Of a stretch of DNA of 64,000 nucleotides, positions 37,340-46,600 are shown one piece after another. The stretch lies in the NCBI GenBank assembly GCA_019510305.1, contig JAEKKN010000028.1, positions 81,154-145,153 on the forward strand, written 5' to 3'. This DNA is from Microbacterium sp. GTDB lineage: Bacteria; Actinomycetota; Actinomycetes; Actinomycetales; Microbacteriaceae. The position numbers and the translations under genes were made by a program. How positions within the stretch are numbered: the first letter of the stretch is position 1; the number at the start of each line of letters is the position of its first letter. The notes beneath the pieces were generated by a model. That model was not told the DNA's origin. It was given only the letters and a program-made list of their open reading frames with translations, and ran no database searches.

Positions 37340-39369
37340 TCGCGGTCGCAGACCCCAGGTTCCTGGCAGAGGTCACTGCCCCCGACCTCGTCGCGGCATC
37401 GGCCGTCGTCACTGGCGTGACCGCACTCATCGGGCTCGGCGTGTACGTCTGGTACGCGTTCGCCCTGTCGAAGCTCTTCCCGAAGCTCGAGCAGGACGCC
37501 TGGAAGGGTTGGGTTCCCGTTCTCAACGAGGCGACCATCCTGCAGATCGGCGGTCGGCCCGCCTGGAACGTCGTGTTCTATTTCATTCCGATCGTTCAGC
37601 TGTACGGTCTGTACCTCAAGGTTCTCGCGACCCACGACATCAACAAGCGGTTCGGCCGCGGTGCGGGATTCACCGTGCTCGCGGTGCTGCTGCCGCCGGT
37701 GTGGGCGACGCTGCTCGCGTGGGGCGCCCCGCCGTATCCCGAGGGCGACCGGCTCGCAGGCCTGCACGGTCCTCGTCGGGTGGGAACGGATGCTGCGCGC
37801 GCCGCCGGTGCGCCCTCAGGCCAGGGCTTCCTCGCCGCGCCGATCCCGCATGCGGGCGCCGCTCCTGGTCCCGCATCCTTCGCACCCGCTCCGGGCTCTT
37901 TCGCACCGGCGCAGCCCGCGGCGCCGGGCGCATTCGCCCCGCAGGGCTTCGTTCCGCAGCCACCGGCACCGGGATCCGGTCCGGCGGCCTACGTCGATCC
38001 GAGGTATTCGGATGCCGCTGCGCCTGATGTGACCATCCCGGCGCTGAACCGCACGAGCGCCTCGACGGTCGATGCGGCCACCGGGCTTCCGTCTCCCGCC
38101 TTCGAGCAGCCGGCTCCCCCGCAGCCGGCGCCTCTGCCCATTTCGCAGGGCCTGATCGACTCCGTGCCCGGCGTCGCCCCCCACGAGCCGTCCGCAACGG
38201 TCGAGGCCGAGCCGCAGAAGCCCGTCGTGCCGGTGGAGCCTGCTGCTCCGGCGGCGCCGGTGGGGCCTGTGCAGCCCGTCGAGCCCAGCGTGCCGTATCA
38301 GCCGGTGGAACCGTCTCAGCCGGCCCCGCCTCCTGCGCCGGTTCAGCCCGCCGAGCCGACGCCGCCCGTCTCGCCCGTGCAGCCGGTCGCTCCGCATGAT
38401 CCGTACTTCCCGGTTCCTGCTGAGCCTGCTCCTGCTGAGCCTGCTCCTGCCGAGCCGACCTGGCCGGCCTCGCCCGCGGCTCCGGCCCACCCGGCTCCCG
38501 CCGATCCGGCTCCGGCCCAGCCCGCCTGGCCTGCCCCGTTCGAGACTCCGGCGCCGCCCGCAGAGTCCGTCGCACCCGCTCAGCCGGTCGCGTCCGCCCA
38601 GCCGATCGCGCCGGCACAGCCGGTCGCACCCGCTGAGCCGGCTGGCGTCGCTCAGCCTGCCGATCCCGGCGCGACGCCGCCTCCCCCCGCGGCGCCGCAG
38701 CAGGAGCCGCTGGTATCCGCACCCATCCCGCCCGAATCACCGGCGGCCCCCGACGCGTCAGCTCCCTCGGCCGCTCTCGGGCCGGTCCCCTCCGCAGCCG
38801 AGGCGCCGGCATCCGCCGCTGAGGGCGCTCCCGAAGCCCCGGCATCCGATCCCTTCGCCGAGCCGCAGCGTCTTCGCGGCTCGGGCCTGGGAACCCGCGC
38901 CGACCGTGCGGCGTCGATCAAGCCCGTCCCGGTGGTGCTGCCGGTTCCCGAGCCCCAGGTTCCCGTCGCCGCGGCGGCGCCCGACCCCGCGACCGCTGAT
39001 GACGACATCGAGGCGACGGTCGTCGTGCATCGCAGCCGCGGTCCTCGTCGGGTGCTCGTTCTCGACGACGGGCGCACCTTCGCCCTCTCGGCGACGAGCA
39101 TCGTGATCGGCCGCAACCCCGAGGGCGAGCCGGGCGAGCAGCGTCTGTCGATCCCCGACAAGACGCGCACTCTGTCGAAGACTCACGCGCGTCTCGTCGT
39201 GCAGGGCGAAGAGTGGCGTCTCACCGACCTGCACTCGACCAACGGCGTCGTGGTCGTCGCCGATGACGGCGCCGAGACTCTGCTCGACGCCGGTGAGAGC
39301 GTGACCGGAGCCGGGCGGTTCGTGCTCGGTGAAGTCGGCATGCACGTCGCGGTGGAGTCCGGTTCGTGA
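37336..39369 (+). CDS. Membrane protein with DUF5684-like N-terminus, Pro-rich linker and FHA domain
   Basis: A 677-aa reader of phosphothreonine. The N-terminal 140 residues hold about three helices and the block DAWKGWVPVLNEATILQIGG, as in DUF5684. A very long Pro/Ala/Glu linker (about residues 150-550) follows. Before the FHA domain stands DDDIEATVVVHRSRGPRR with Thr561, the type of N-terminal TxV site that kinases modify in FHA proteins such as GarA. The FHA domain (about 575-677) has the conserved phospho-peptide residues: SIVIGRNPE, LSKTHARL and HSTNG. The ATG overlaps the previous stop. It should link the kinase, the PP2C phosphatase and the Thr-repeat protein encoded beside it. Confidence 0.92.
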   Translation: MIAVADPRFLAEVTAPDLVAASAVVTGVTALIGLGVYVWYAFALSKLFPKLEQDAWKGWVPVLNEATILQIGGRPAWNVVFYFIPIVQLYGLYLKVLATHDINKRFGRGAGFTVLAVLLPPVWATLLAWGAPPYPEGDRLAGLHGPRRVGTDAARAAGAPSGQGFLAAPIPHAGAAPGPASFAPAPGSFAPAQPAAPGAFAPQGFVPQPPAPGSGPAAYVDPRYSDAAAPDVTIPALNRTSASTVDAATGLPSPAFEQPAPPQPAPLPISQGLIDSVPGVAPHEPSATVEAEPQKPVVPVEPAAPAAPVGPVQPVEPSVPYQPVEPSQPAPPPAPVQPAEPTPPVSPVQPVAPHDPYFPVPAEPAPAEPAPAEPTWPASPAAPAHPAPADPAPAQPAWPAPFETPAPPAESVAPAQPVASAQPIAPAQPVAPAEPAGVAQPADPGATPPPPAAPQQEPLVSAPIPPESPAAPDASAPSAALGPVPSAAEAPASAAEGAPEAPASDPFAEPQRLRGSGLGTRADRAASIKPVPVVLPVPEPQVPVAAAAPDPATADDDIEATVVVHRSRGPRRVLVLDDGRTFALSATSIVIGRNPEGEPGEQRLSIPDKTRTLSKTHARLVVQGEEWRLTDLHSTNGVVVVADDGAETLLDAGESVTGAGRFVLGEVGMHVAVESGS

Positions 39370-40199
39370 CACTCGCCTCCGTCGTCCTCAACGTCGCAGC
39401 GCTCAGCGATCTCGGCTTGAAGCGCGCCGTCAACGAGGACTCGGTGTTCGCGGAGTCGCCAGTCTTCCTCGTCGCCGACGGCATGGGCGGGCACGCGGCA
39501 GGAGACAAGGCCAGCCAGGCCGTGGTCGCCGCATTCGCGCCGCTGGCAGGCACGCGGGTGTCGACGGCCGAGATCGGCGCCGCACTCGCCCGCGCGAACG
39601 AGGCGGTGTCGACGATCTCGGCCCAGCATTCGCGCGGCGCCGGGAGCACGGTCGCGGCCGTCGCCCTCGTCGAGTACGAGGAGGTGCCGCACTGGCTGGT
39701 GTTCAACGTCGGCGATTCGCGTGTCTATCGTCATCACGGCAACGAGCTCGAGCAGCTCACGATCGACCATTCGCTGGGTCAGGAGCTCGTCGACGCGGGC
39801 GAGCTGCGTGCTGAGGATCTCGCGACCTTCCCGCAGCGCAACGTCATCACACGGGCGATCGGCGCCGACGACAACATGGCCGACAGCTGGCTGGTGCCGG
39901 TCGTGAACGGCGAGCGGCTGCTCATCTGCTCCGACGGGCTGAGCGGCGAGGTCAGCGACGAGGGCATCAGGGCGACTCTGACCATGTGCGGACGTCCCGA
40001 GACCGCGGCTGCCGCCCTCGTGCGCCGGGCCAAGCAGGCGGGCGGGCGCGACAACATCTCGGTCGTCGTGGTCGACGTCGTCTCGGGCGGAATAGCGGGC
40101 GGTCTGCAGGACTCCACCGACAGCCGCCAGTCCTCCTCGGCGGTGCACACGTCGACCATGCTCGAAGGCACTACGGTCCCCGTGAGGAGGCGCGGCTGA
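39366..40199 (+). CDS. PP2C family Ser/Thr protein phosphatase
   Basis: A 277-aa cytoplasmic metal-dependent phosphatase. The metal-binding motifs are complete: NEDSVFAE, VADGMGGHAAG, NVGDSRVYRH, LLICSDGLSGEVSDEG and GGRDNISVVVVDV. After the catalytic domain is a tail ending TMLEGTTVPVRRRG, which repeats the acidic-Thr-Val-Arg pattern of its neighbours. It probably reverses the operon kinase. GTG start overlapping the FHA gene stop; its own stop overlaps the next ATG by one base. Confidence 0.95.
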   Translation: MTLASVVLNVAALSDLGLKRAVNEDSVFAESPVFLVADGMGGHAAGDKASQAVVAAFAPLAGTRVSTAEIGAALARANEAVSTISAQHSRGAGSTVAAVALVEYEEVPHWLVFNVGDSRVYRHHGNELEQLTIDHSLGQELVDAGELRAEDLATFPQRNVITRAIGADDNMADSWLVPVVNGERLLICSDGLSGEVSDEGIRATLTMCGRPETAAAALVRRAKQAGGRDNISVVVVDVVSGGIAGGLQDSTDSRQSSSAVHTSTMLEGTTVPVRRRG

Positions 40200-41020
40200 T
40201 GGACTCCGACGACGACATCCCCGAGGCGACGGTGAGACTCACCCGCCGCGTGCGTCGGCGCAGCCAGGCGGGCGAGGGGCCGATCCCAGCGGATGCCGGC
40301 ACCGAGGCCGTCGCAGGGGACGGCACCGACGAGAACGCGCCGATGGTCGAGGACCGCACCGTCGTGATGGGTCGACGCCGGCGTGCCGTGGATTTCGAGT
40401 CTGACGACGACCTCGACGAGGATTCGCCCCTGGTCGAGGACCGCACGGTGGTGATGGGTCGACGCCGGCGTGCCGTGGATTCCGAGTCGGGCGACGACGT
40501 CGACGAGGATTCGCCCCTGGTCGAGGATCACACCGTCGTGATGGGTCGTCGGCGTCGCGGCGGCGCAGACGATTCCGAGTCCGACGACGACCTCGATGAA
40601 CACACGCACATGATCGACGATCGCACCGTCGCGGTGGAGCGGCGGCGTCGACCAGATCTGACGGCTGACGAGGTTTCCGTCGAGGACCGCACGGTCGCGG
40701 TCGAGAGGCGCCGACGGACGGATGCTCCTCTGGAGCGCGCAGAGGACGACGAAGAGCTCTACGACACGGTGAGCCGTCCTCCGGCTGCCGACGTGGAGAA
40801 GCCCCCAGCCATCTACAAGCCTCGTGCAGCGCCGCGCACACCGCACCGTCCTCCTGCGTCTCCTGGAGACATCGCTCCGACCCGCGTGATCGACGCCGAC
40901 AGGGTCTCGGTGGCGAAGGCCGCACGCCGGCGCAGCCTGTATGCCGTCGCTGCCGTGTCGGGGGCCTGCGTCGTGTCGGTCGTCGGCCTGGTGCTCCTCG
41001 GATTCACCGTCCTCCTCTGA
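40199..41020 (+). CDS. Tail-anchored protein with five Thr-Val-Arg repeats
   Basis: A 273-aa protein with no family I recognise. The cytoplasmic part carries five copies of a 13-residue unit, VEDRTVVMGRRRR or the variant DRTVAVERRRR, with Thr at positions 54, 83, 112, 143 and 165. The units are separated by acidic Ser/Asp stretches that could take up further phosphates. EATVRLTRRVRRR near the N-terminus is a sixth, looser copy. A single helix at the extreme C-terminus (VSGACVVSVVGLVLLGF) makes it tail-anchored. Encoded after a kinase, an FHA protein and a phosphatase, it looks like a multivalent phospho-scaffold. This role is inferred. Last gene of the operon. Confidence 0.78.
   Translation: MDSDDDIPEATVRLTRRVRRRSQAGEGPIPADAGTEAVAGDGTDENAPMVEDRTVVMGRRRRAVDFESDDDLDEDSPLVEDRTVVMGRRRRAVDSESGDDVDEDSPLVEDHTVVMGRRRRGGADDSESDDDLDEHTHMIDDRTVAVERRRRPDLTADEVSVEDRTVAVERRRRTDAPLERAEDDEELYDTVSRPPAADVEKPPAIYKPRAAPRTPHRPPASPGDIAPTRVIDADRVSVAKAARRRSLYAVAAVSGACVVSVVGLVLLGFTVLL
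40346..40717 (+). repeat. Coding tandem repeat, five units
   Basis: Units of 39 nt start at 40346, 40433, 40520, 40613 and 40679. The first three are spaced exactly 87 nt and are almost identical in the motif; the last two are diverged. Loss or gain of 87-bp steps would keep the frame and change the number of Thr sites. Confidence 0.85.
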
Positions 41021-41120
41021 ATCGCGCTTCCTCTGAATCGCGGTCGGCGCGCGGGCCGAGGGAGGGTGCCCCGCGCCATAGCGTGAACGCTGAACCCGGT
41101 GCGTGAACGCTGAACCCGGT
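41014..41120. repeat. Short direct repeats at the operon end
   Basis: CCTCTGAATCGCG occurs at 41014-41026 and 41030-41042, and a 20-bp unit GCGTGAACGCTGAACCCGGT occurs at 41081-41100 and 41101-41120. They fill the 110-nt gap between the operon and the convergent HNH gene. No clear terminator hairpin was seen. Confidence 0.7.
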
Positions 41121-41130
41121 GCGTGATCGG

Positions 41131-42564
41131 TCAGACGAACATCACTCGCCGGGGCGGCGGGTCGACGTACGCGCGACCGAGAGGGCTGGTCCACTGCACT
41201 TCTCCGCCGGGGAGCTGCCGCGCTGTCCATCGGTGCCGCTCATCGAGGTCGGGATGCTTCAGCGTGTGATGGCCGACGCAGAACGCCGAGAGGTTGTCGA
41301 GCCGGGTTCTGCCGCCGAGGGCGTGGTCGTGATTGTGGTCGATCTGACAGCGGTGCACCGGCATCCGGCATCCGGGGAATCGGCAATGCGGGTCGCGGGC
41401 ACGCAGGAACCGTTTCATCGCCGCGGTCGGTGTGTACGCGTCGGTCTCGACGAGCATCCCGGTCGGGGAGAGGAACAGTCGCGACCAGGTGTCGGCGTGC
41501 CCGGCGAGGTCGCGGGCGGTGTCGGGGTGCAGGGGCCCATGCCCGTCGAGCTCCGCGGGGCGGTCGTCGTGGCCGGCGAGGGTCGTCGCAGACAGGGTGA
41601 TCTGCACCCGCCCGCGAATGTTCTCGATCGCCGTGCCGGTCACGGTGGTCGGGGCGGCGCCGAGGAGGAGGTCGGTGGCGAGATCGGCGCGCACCGCGTC
41701 GATTCCGCGGTCATCGATCCGAGGATGCACACAGTCGGGTGACGCGTCGTCGGTGAGGGGGTCGACGAGCGGGTCGGTGGTGAACGTGTCGGACTCGCCG
41801 AAGATGGCCATGTCGTCCCAGCCAGGGTCGGCGGCGTCGAGGTTCTCTGGGCGCACAGGGTCGTCACCGCGGTCGAGGACGTCGAGGTCGAGCACCGGGT
41901 CGGAGTCGTCACGGGTGCTCATCAGATGCTGAGCGACCTGAGTCAGTCGGTCGAGGATCGCGACTGCGAGGTGCTCGGGCAGCACGAGCTGCAGCAGCGC
42001 GAGACCGTCGCCCACGCTCGTCATCGTCACGGTCCGCTCGCTCCGCGCGCGCCGATGCCGCTCGGTGACGCCGACGCCGGCAAGGGCGGCCGCGATCTGA
42101 CGCACCTGTGCCTTCGTTCGCGCCGGGGTCGCGGTTTCGGCGACGACGAGAGCGGCCGCCTCGTACATGTGATGCAGGCCCGCATCCGCTCGCCCGTCGT
42201 CGATCGCGTCGCGCACAGCGAACCCGGCCGAGATGATCTCGTGCACGTGCGCCGCCGTCACCTGTCCGCGCGTGAAGGATGCCACGACCTCGGGGTAGTC
42301 CCGCTGAAGGAAGAACGCGTCGACGAACGCCCGCTCGACTGTGCCCTGCGCGATGCGGCCGGAGGCGGAGTACTCCGCGATCATCGACCGGTGCATCGCG
42401 TCACGGTGGAACCCGTCACCCTGCACGTCCGCGTCGTACACCCGCAACCGGGCGGCGAGAAGATCGGACGCCCGCGCCTCCAAGACCGCGATCTGGCGGC
42501 GCGCCTCGAGCCAGTCGTCGAGCAGCGTCTGCCGCAACGCGAACTCGTCATCCAGGGAGGTCAT
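41131..42564 (-). CDS. DUF222 / HNH endonuclease domain protein
   Basis: A 477-aa protein of the DUF222-HNH (13E12-like) family, which is multi-copy in many Actinobacteria. The helical DUF222 part covers residues about 20-330. The HNH nuclease at the C-terminus is intact: DPHCRFPGCRMPVHRCQIDHNHDHALGG, then NLSAFCVGHHTLKH, giving paired Cys and the HH-N-H residues. The biological target is unknown; some are thought to be linked to mobile DNA. Here it lies alone between the two giant-protein gene groups. The ATG read from 42564 has GGGAGG directly upstream. Confidence 0.92.
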   Translation of the reverse strand: MTSLDDEFALRQTLLDDWLEARRQIAVLEARASDLLAARLRVYDADVQGDGFHRDAMHRSMIAEYSASGRIAQGTVERAFVDAFFLQRDYPEVVASFTRGQVTAAHVHEIISAGFAVRDAIDDGRADAGLHHMYEAAALVVAETATPARTKAQVRQIAAALAGVGVTERHRRARSERTVTMTSVGDGLALLQLVLPEHLAVAILDRLTQVAQHLMSTRDDSDPVLDLDVLDRGDDPVRPENLDAADPGWDDMAIFGESDTFTTDPLVDPLTDDASPDCVHPRIDDRGIDAVRADLATDLLLGAAPTTVTGTAIENIRGRVQITLSATTLAGHDDRPAELDGHGPLHPDTARDLAGHADTWSRLFLSPTGMLVETDAYTPTAAMKRFLRARDPHCRFPGCRMPVHRCQIDHNHDHALGGRTRLDNLSAFCVGHHTLKHPDLDERHRWTARQLPGGEVQWTSPLGRAYVDPPPRRVMFV

Positions 42565-42757
42565 GCCTCAAGTTTAGAACATAAGTGCGAATAAAGGAAG
42601 GGGGTAGTCGCCTGTGTCCCCTCATCCATCAGCAGTTCGGACCGGAGCTCGAGCGCCTCTGCGGCTGCCTTCCCACGCGACGGAATCGCGCGCCCTCGAT
42701 CGTGCGAGGATGGGAGCGTCGGGACTCAGGGGGAGCCCGACTGGCCGGGGGAGAGTC
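42565..42757 (+). promoter_or_regulatory. Divergent spacer before the DUF4870 gene
   Basis: About 190 nt between the HNH start and the DUF4870 start. It has one AT-richer segment (TTTAGAACATAAG, 42574-42586) that may carry the promoter of one or both genes, and GGGGGAGAG (42746-42754) as ribosome site of the DUF4870 gene. Nothing else is recognised. Confidence 0.3.
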
Positions 42758-43513
42758 ATGTCCGACGCGCAGTATCCGCAGCAGCCGAGATCGGCATCCG
42801 CCTACGAGCCGACGGCTCCTCCCGCGGTGCCACCGGGGCAGAGCCTGCCGCTCGCTCCTCTGAACCCCGGCCACTCCGCCGGCCCCGCACCTCTGCATCC
42901 GGCGCCCGCACCGGGCTACCCGACGGCGCAGGGCGGCTACCCCGCGCCGAGCTACCCCAACGCGCAGGGCGGCTACCCGGCGCCGGGTTACCCGAACGCA
43001 CAGGGCGGATACCCCGCTCAGGGCTACCCGGCGCCGCAGGGCTACCCGATGGCGCAAGGCGGATACCCGATCTCGCCCGGCTATCCCGCATACGGCTACG
43101 TCGTGCCCAGCGGTCGAAAGTTCTGGGGCCTGCAGTTCCTCGTCTTCGTGCCCTACGTCGGCGCCCTCGTGACCGTGATCGTCTCGCTCGTGCAGCGCTC
43201 GAGCGCGCGTCGATCACCCCTCCCGATCGTCCGCGAGAACGCGCGCTGGGCGGCGAACTGGGCCCTCAGCTTCCTGCTGTACGTGATCGTCTCGTATGCG
43301 CTGATCGTGATCGTCGGCATCGCGACGTCGATCTCTTCATATGAGGAGTCGTACGGCGCCTATCGGAGTGCGCCGTCGGGCTGGATCGGCATCCCGGTGC
43401 TCCTTCTGCTCGGCATCGGGGTCTACTGCCTGGTCACCATGATCCGCGGGTGCGTGGTCTCCGACCGTGCTGTGCACCGCCCGGTGCTCGCGCTCCCGTT
43501 CCTCCGCGACTGA
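42758..43513 (+). CDS. DUF4870-like membrane protein with Gly-Tyr-Pro repeats
   Basis: A 251-aa protein. Residues about 45-115 are tandem units close to [12 protein letters not shown], encoded by 36-bp repeats. A DUF4870-type membrane domain follows: [20 protein letters not shown], then the amphipathic segment [17 protein letters not shown], then two helices and [11 protein letters not shown] at the end. The function of DUF4870 is unknown. The chosen ATG has a strong GGGGGAGAG upstream; the frame stays open 144 nt further but that part is not protein-like. Just after its stop begins the palindrome of the first giant-gene promoter. Confidence 0.8.
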   Translation: MSDAQYPQQPRSASAYEPTAPPAVPPGQSLPLAPLNPGHSAGPAPLHPAPAPGYPTAQGGYPAPSYPNAQGGYPAPGYPNAQGGYPAQGYPAPQGYPMAQGGYPISPGYPAYGYVVPSGRKFWGLQFLVFVPYVGALVTVIVSLVQRSSARRSPLPIVRENARWAANWALSFLLYVIVSYALIVIVGIATSISSYEESYGAYRSAPSGWIGIPVLLLLGIGVYCLVTMIRGCVVSDRAVHRPVLALPFLRD

Positions 43514-43520
43514 GGGCGGG

Positions 43521-43566
43521 ATGGGCAGGTCTGCCCATCGTCGGTTCAGTCCGCGACAACTAGACT
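43521..43566 (+). promoter_or_regulatory. Palindrome plus TAGACT promoter of giant gene 2
   Basis: ATGGGCAG-GT-CTGCCCAT (43521-43538) is a perfect 8+8 palindrome. The -10 box TAGACT is at 43561-43566, 22 nt downstream. The palindrome thus covers or borders the -35 position, where no TTGACA-like hexamer is found. The ATG is 64 nt after the -10. The same layout stands before giants 3 and 4. Confidence 0.7.
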
Positions 43567-43630
43567 CGCCGGGTGCGTCGTCGGCTCGGAGCCGGCGCGG
43601 CGAGCAACAACCCCGGGGGAGTATCACCAG

Positions 43631-46600
43631 ATGAAGGTCTTTTCGCGAATGCGCGCGCGGCCGAAGACGCTGGCGTCGGCGGCGGGCGTCGTCGCAGGCG
43701 TCGTCGCGATCACCACGTTGGCCTTCTCCTACCAGGGCAATCCCACCACCAAGGTCGATCTGAACGACGGCGGCGTGTGGATCACGAAGACCTCGAGCCT
43801 GCTCGTCGGGCATTTCAACTACGAGTCCGCACTTCTCGACGGCGGGCTGCGCAACGGCACCGACAGCTTCGACATCCTTCAGGATGCCGCGAACGTCGTC
43901 GTCGTCGACACCGACGCCGCCACCGCGACGGTCGTCGACCCCGCGCACGTCACACTGGCGGATTCGACCGCGATCCCCGGCTCGGCGAAGGTCGCGCTCG
44001 GGAATCAGACCGCTGCCGTCCTGGACCGCAAATCCGGCGATCTGTGGGTCGTGCCGATCAAGGGGCTCTCGTCGTTCGAGATCAAGGCCGCCGATCCCAC
44101 TGCCGAGCTCGGCGCGGATGCCGACGTCACGGTGGCGAAGGACGGCACCGTGTTCGGGCTCTCCTCGGCGCGCGGCGAGGTCGTCACGGTTCCCGTCGAC
44201 AACGAAGGCGAGGGGCTGGAGCCCTCCACGTCCTCCGTCGGAGAGATCGACGATTCCGAGACGGCGTCGATCACCGCGGTCGGCAGCACTCCTGTGGTGC
44301 TGGATTCCGCGGCGGGAGTCGTCCTCACGCCCGGCGGCATCCGCACCGAGATCCCCGACGCCGATGGCGCGGTGCTGCAGCAGCCGTCGGCGCAGACGGG
44401 CTCGGTGTCCGTGGCCACGGCATCCTCGCTTCTGAGCATCCCGCTCGACGGCCGCGAGCCGACGACGACGGATGTCGGCGGCACGGGGGCGCCGGCGGCG
44501 CCGGTGTGGCTCCGCGGCTGCGCCTACGGGGCCTGGGCCGGATCGGCGACCTTCGTGCGGGAGTGCGAGGGCGACACGAACGACGTGAACCAGCAGATCC
44601 CGGATGCTGAGGGCTCGAAGCGCCTGGTCTTCCGTGTGAACCGTGACGTGATCGTGCTGAACGACACCGTCGGCGGAGCGGCATGGCTGCCCAACCAGAG
44701 TCTGCAGCGGGTCGACAACTGGGACGACATCGTCCCTCCGGAGGGCGAGTCGGAGAACCAGGAGGACACCACCGAGGAGACGGTGGAGACCACACTCCCC
44801 GAGCGCAGTGAGCAGAACACGGTCCCCGTCGCCGAGGACGACGACTTCGGTGTCCGTCCTGGACGCACGACGATGCTCCCGGTGCTCGACAACGACACCG
44901 ACGCCGACGGCGACGTGCTCGTCGCCGCGCTCGCGCAGAGCCAGCCCGCGCTCGGCGACGTGCAGCCCGTGAACAACGGCGGCGCCCTGCAGATCGCAGT
45001 CGACGAAGACACCACGGGCGGCGGATCGTTCGAGTACGACATCGACGACGGGCGAGGAGGCAAAGCGTCGGCGACGGTGCAGCTCTCGGTGCACGGGTGG
45101 GATGTCAACGGCGCGCCCGGGCAGCAGCGCACGACCGCGCTCGCCGTCGAAGAAGGGGGCGCCGTCTCGTACAACGTGCTGCCCGACTGGCTCGACCCCG
45201 ACGGCGACGACATGTATCTGCAGGACGTGATCGCCGCCCCAGGAGACGAGGTCGACTTCACGACCGACGGTCAGGTCACCTATCGCGCGGTCGCCAGCCT
45301 GCAGGGGCGCAAGGACATCCAGATCGTGGTGTCCGACGGACTCGGCGAGACCACCACGGGCACGCTGCGGCTCGACGTCCGACCGGCGGGGTCCACGCTC
45401 CCGAAGACGAACGCCGATCACGTCGTGACCCGCGTCGGTGAGACCATCGCGGTCGCGCCCCTTGTCAACGACACGAGCTCAGGGCGAGAGCCGCTGCGTC
45501 TCGTCAGGGTCGACGAGGTGGCGGGAGCGACCATCGTCTCCGACTTCCAGAACGATTCCTTCACGTTCCGCTCGGATGCCGCAGGCGTCTACTACGCCCA
45601 GTACCTCGTCAGCGCGGGTCCCAACGCGGTGCCGGGCCTGGTCAGGGTCGATGTGATGCCGCCCTCCGAGACCGCGCTGCCGCCGATCGCGGTGCGCGAC
45701 GTCGCGCTGCTGCCGTCGGGCGGCGAGGTCCTCGTCGGCGTCCTCGGCAACGACACGGAGCCCTCGGGCGGCATCCTCGTGGTCCAGTCGGTCACGGTGC
45801 CGCCGCACAGCGGCATCTCGGTCTCCGTGCTGAATCACGAGACTCTGCGCATCGGCGACCAGGGCGCCCTCGATGAGCAGGTGCGCATCAGCTACCGCAT
45901 CTCCAACGGCACGCAGACCGCCGAGGGAGACGTGATCGTGATCCCGATCCCTCGGCCGGCGCAGCTGATGCCGCCCGTCGCCAACGACGATGAGGTCGTG
46001 GTCCGCGCCGGCGACGTGGTCACGATTCCGGTGCTCGACAACGACACGCATCCCAACGGCGATGTGCTCCACGTCGATCCCGAACTGGTCGAGCCGCTGG
46101 TCGATCCGAAGGACGGCGAGGCCTTCGTCTCGCAGGACTTCGTGCGGTTCCGTGCGTCCGACACACCCGGAACCGTCTACGTGACCTATCAGGCGGTGGA
46201 CTCGGCGGGCCAGAAGGATCGGATACATCACGATCCAGGTCCGCGCGATCGACGAGGAGGCGAACTCCGCCCCGAAGCCGAGGGACCTCACCGTGCGCGC
46301 GCTCAGCGGGTCGACCGTGCGCATCGCGGTTCCGCTCGACGGCATCGACGCGGACGGTGACTCCGTGGAGCTCATCGGTCAGGAGAGCGCACCGGGGAAG
46401 GGCCAGGTCGCCGAGGTGGGCAGCAACTACCTCGTGTACGAGGCCTTCGAGGATGCGACCGGAGTCGATTCGTTCACCTATCGCGTGCGCGATCGCCTCG
46501 GCAAGGAGGGCGTGGCGACGATCAGGGTCGGCATCGCGCCGGGAGACGCGGCGAACCAGGCGCCCTACGCGGTCAAGGACACGGTGGTCGTGCGGCCGGG

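Noticed and set aside
46217-46220. Programmed ribosomal frameshifting in giant gene 2
   Set aside because: No slippery heptamer, no adjacent rare-codon stop and no obvious downstream stem; the paralogues are single frames. Mutation or sequencing error is simpler.
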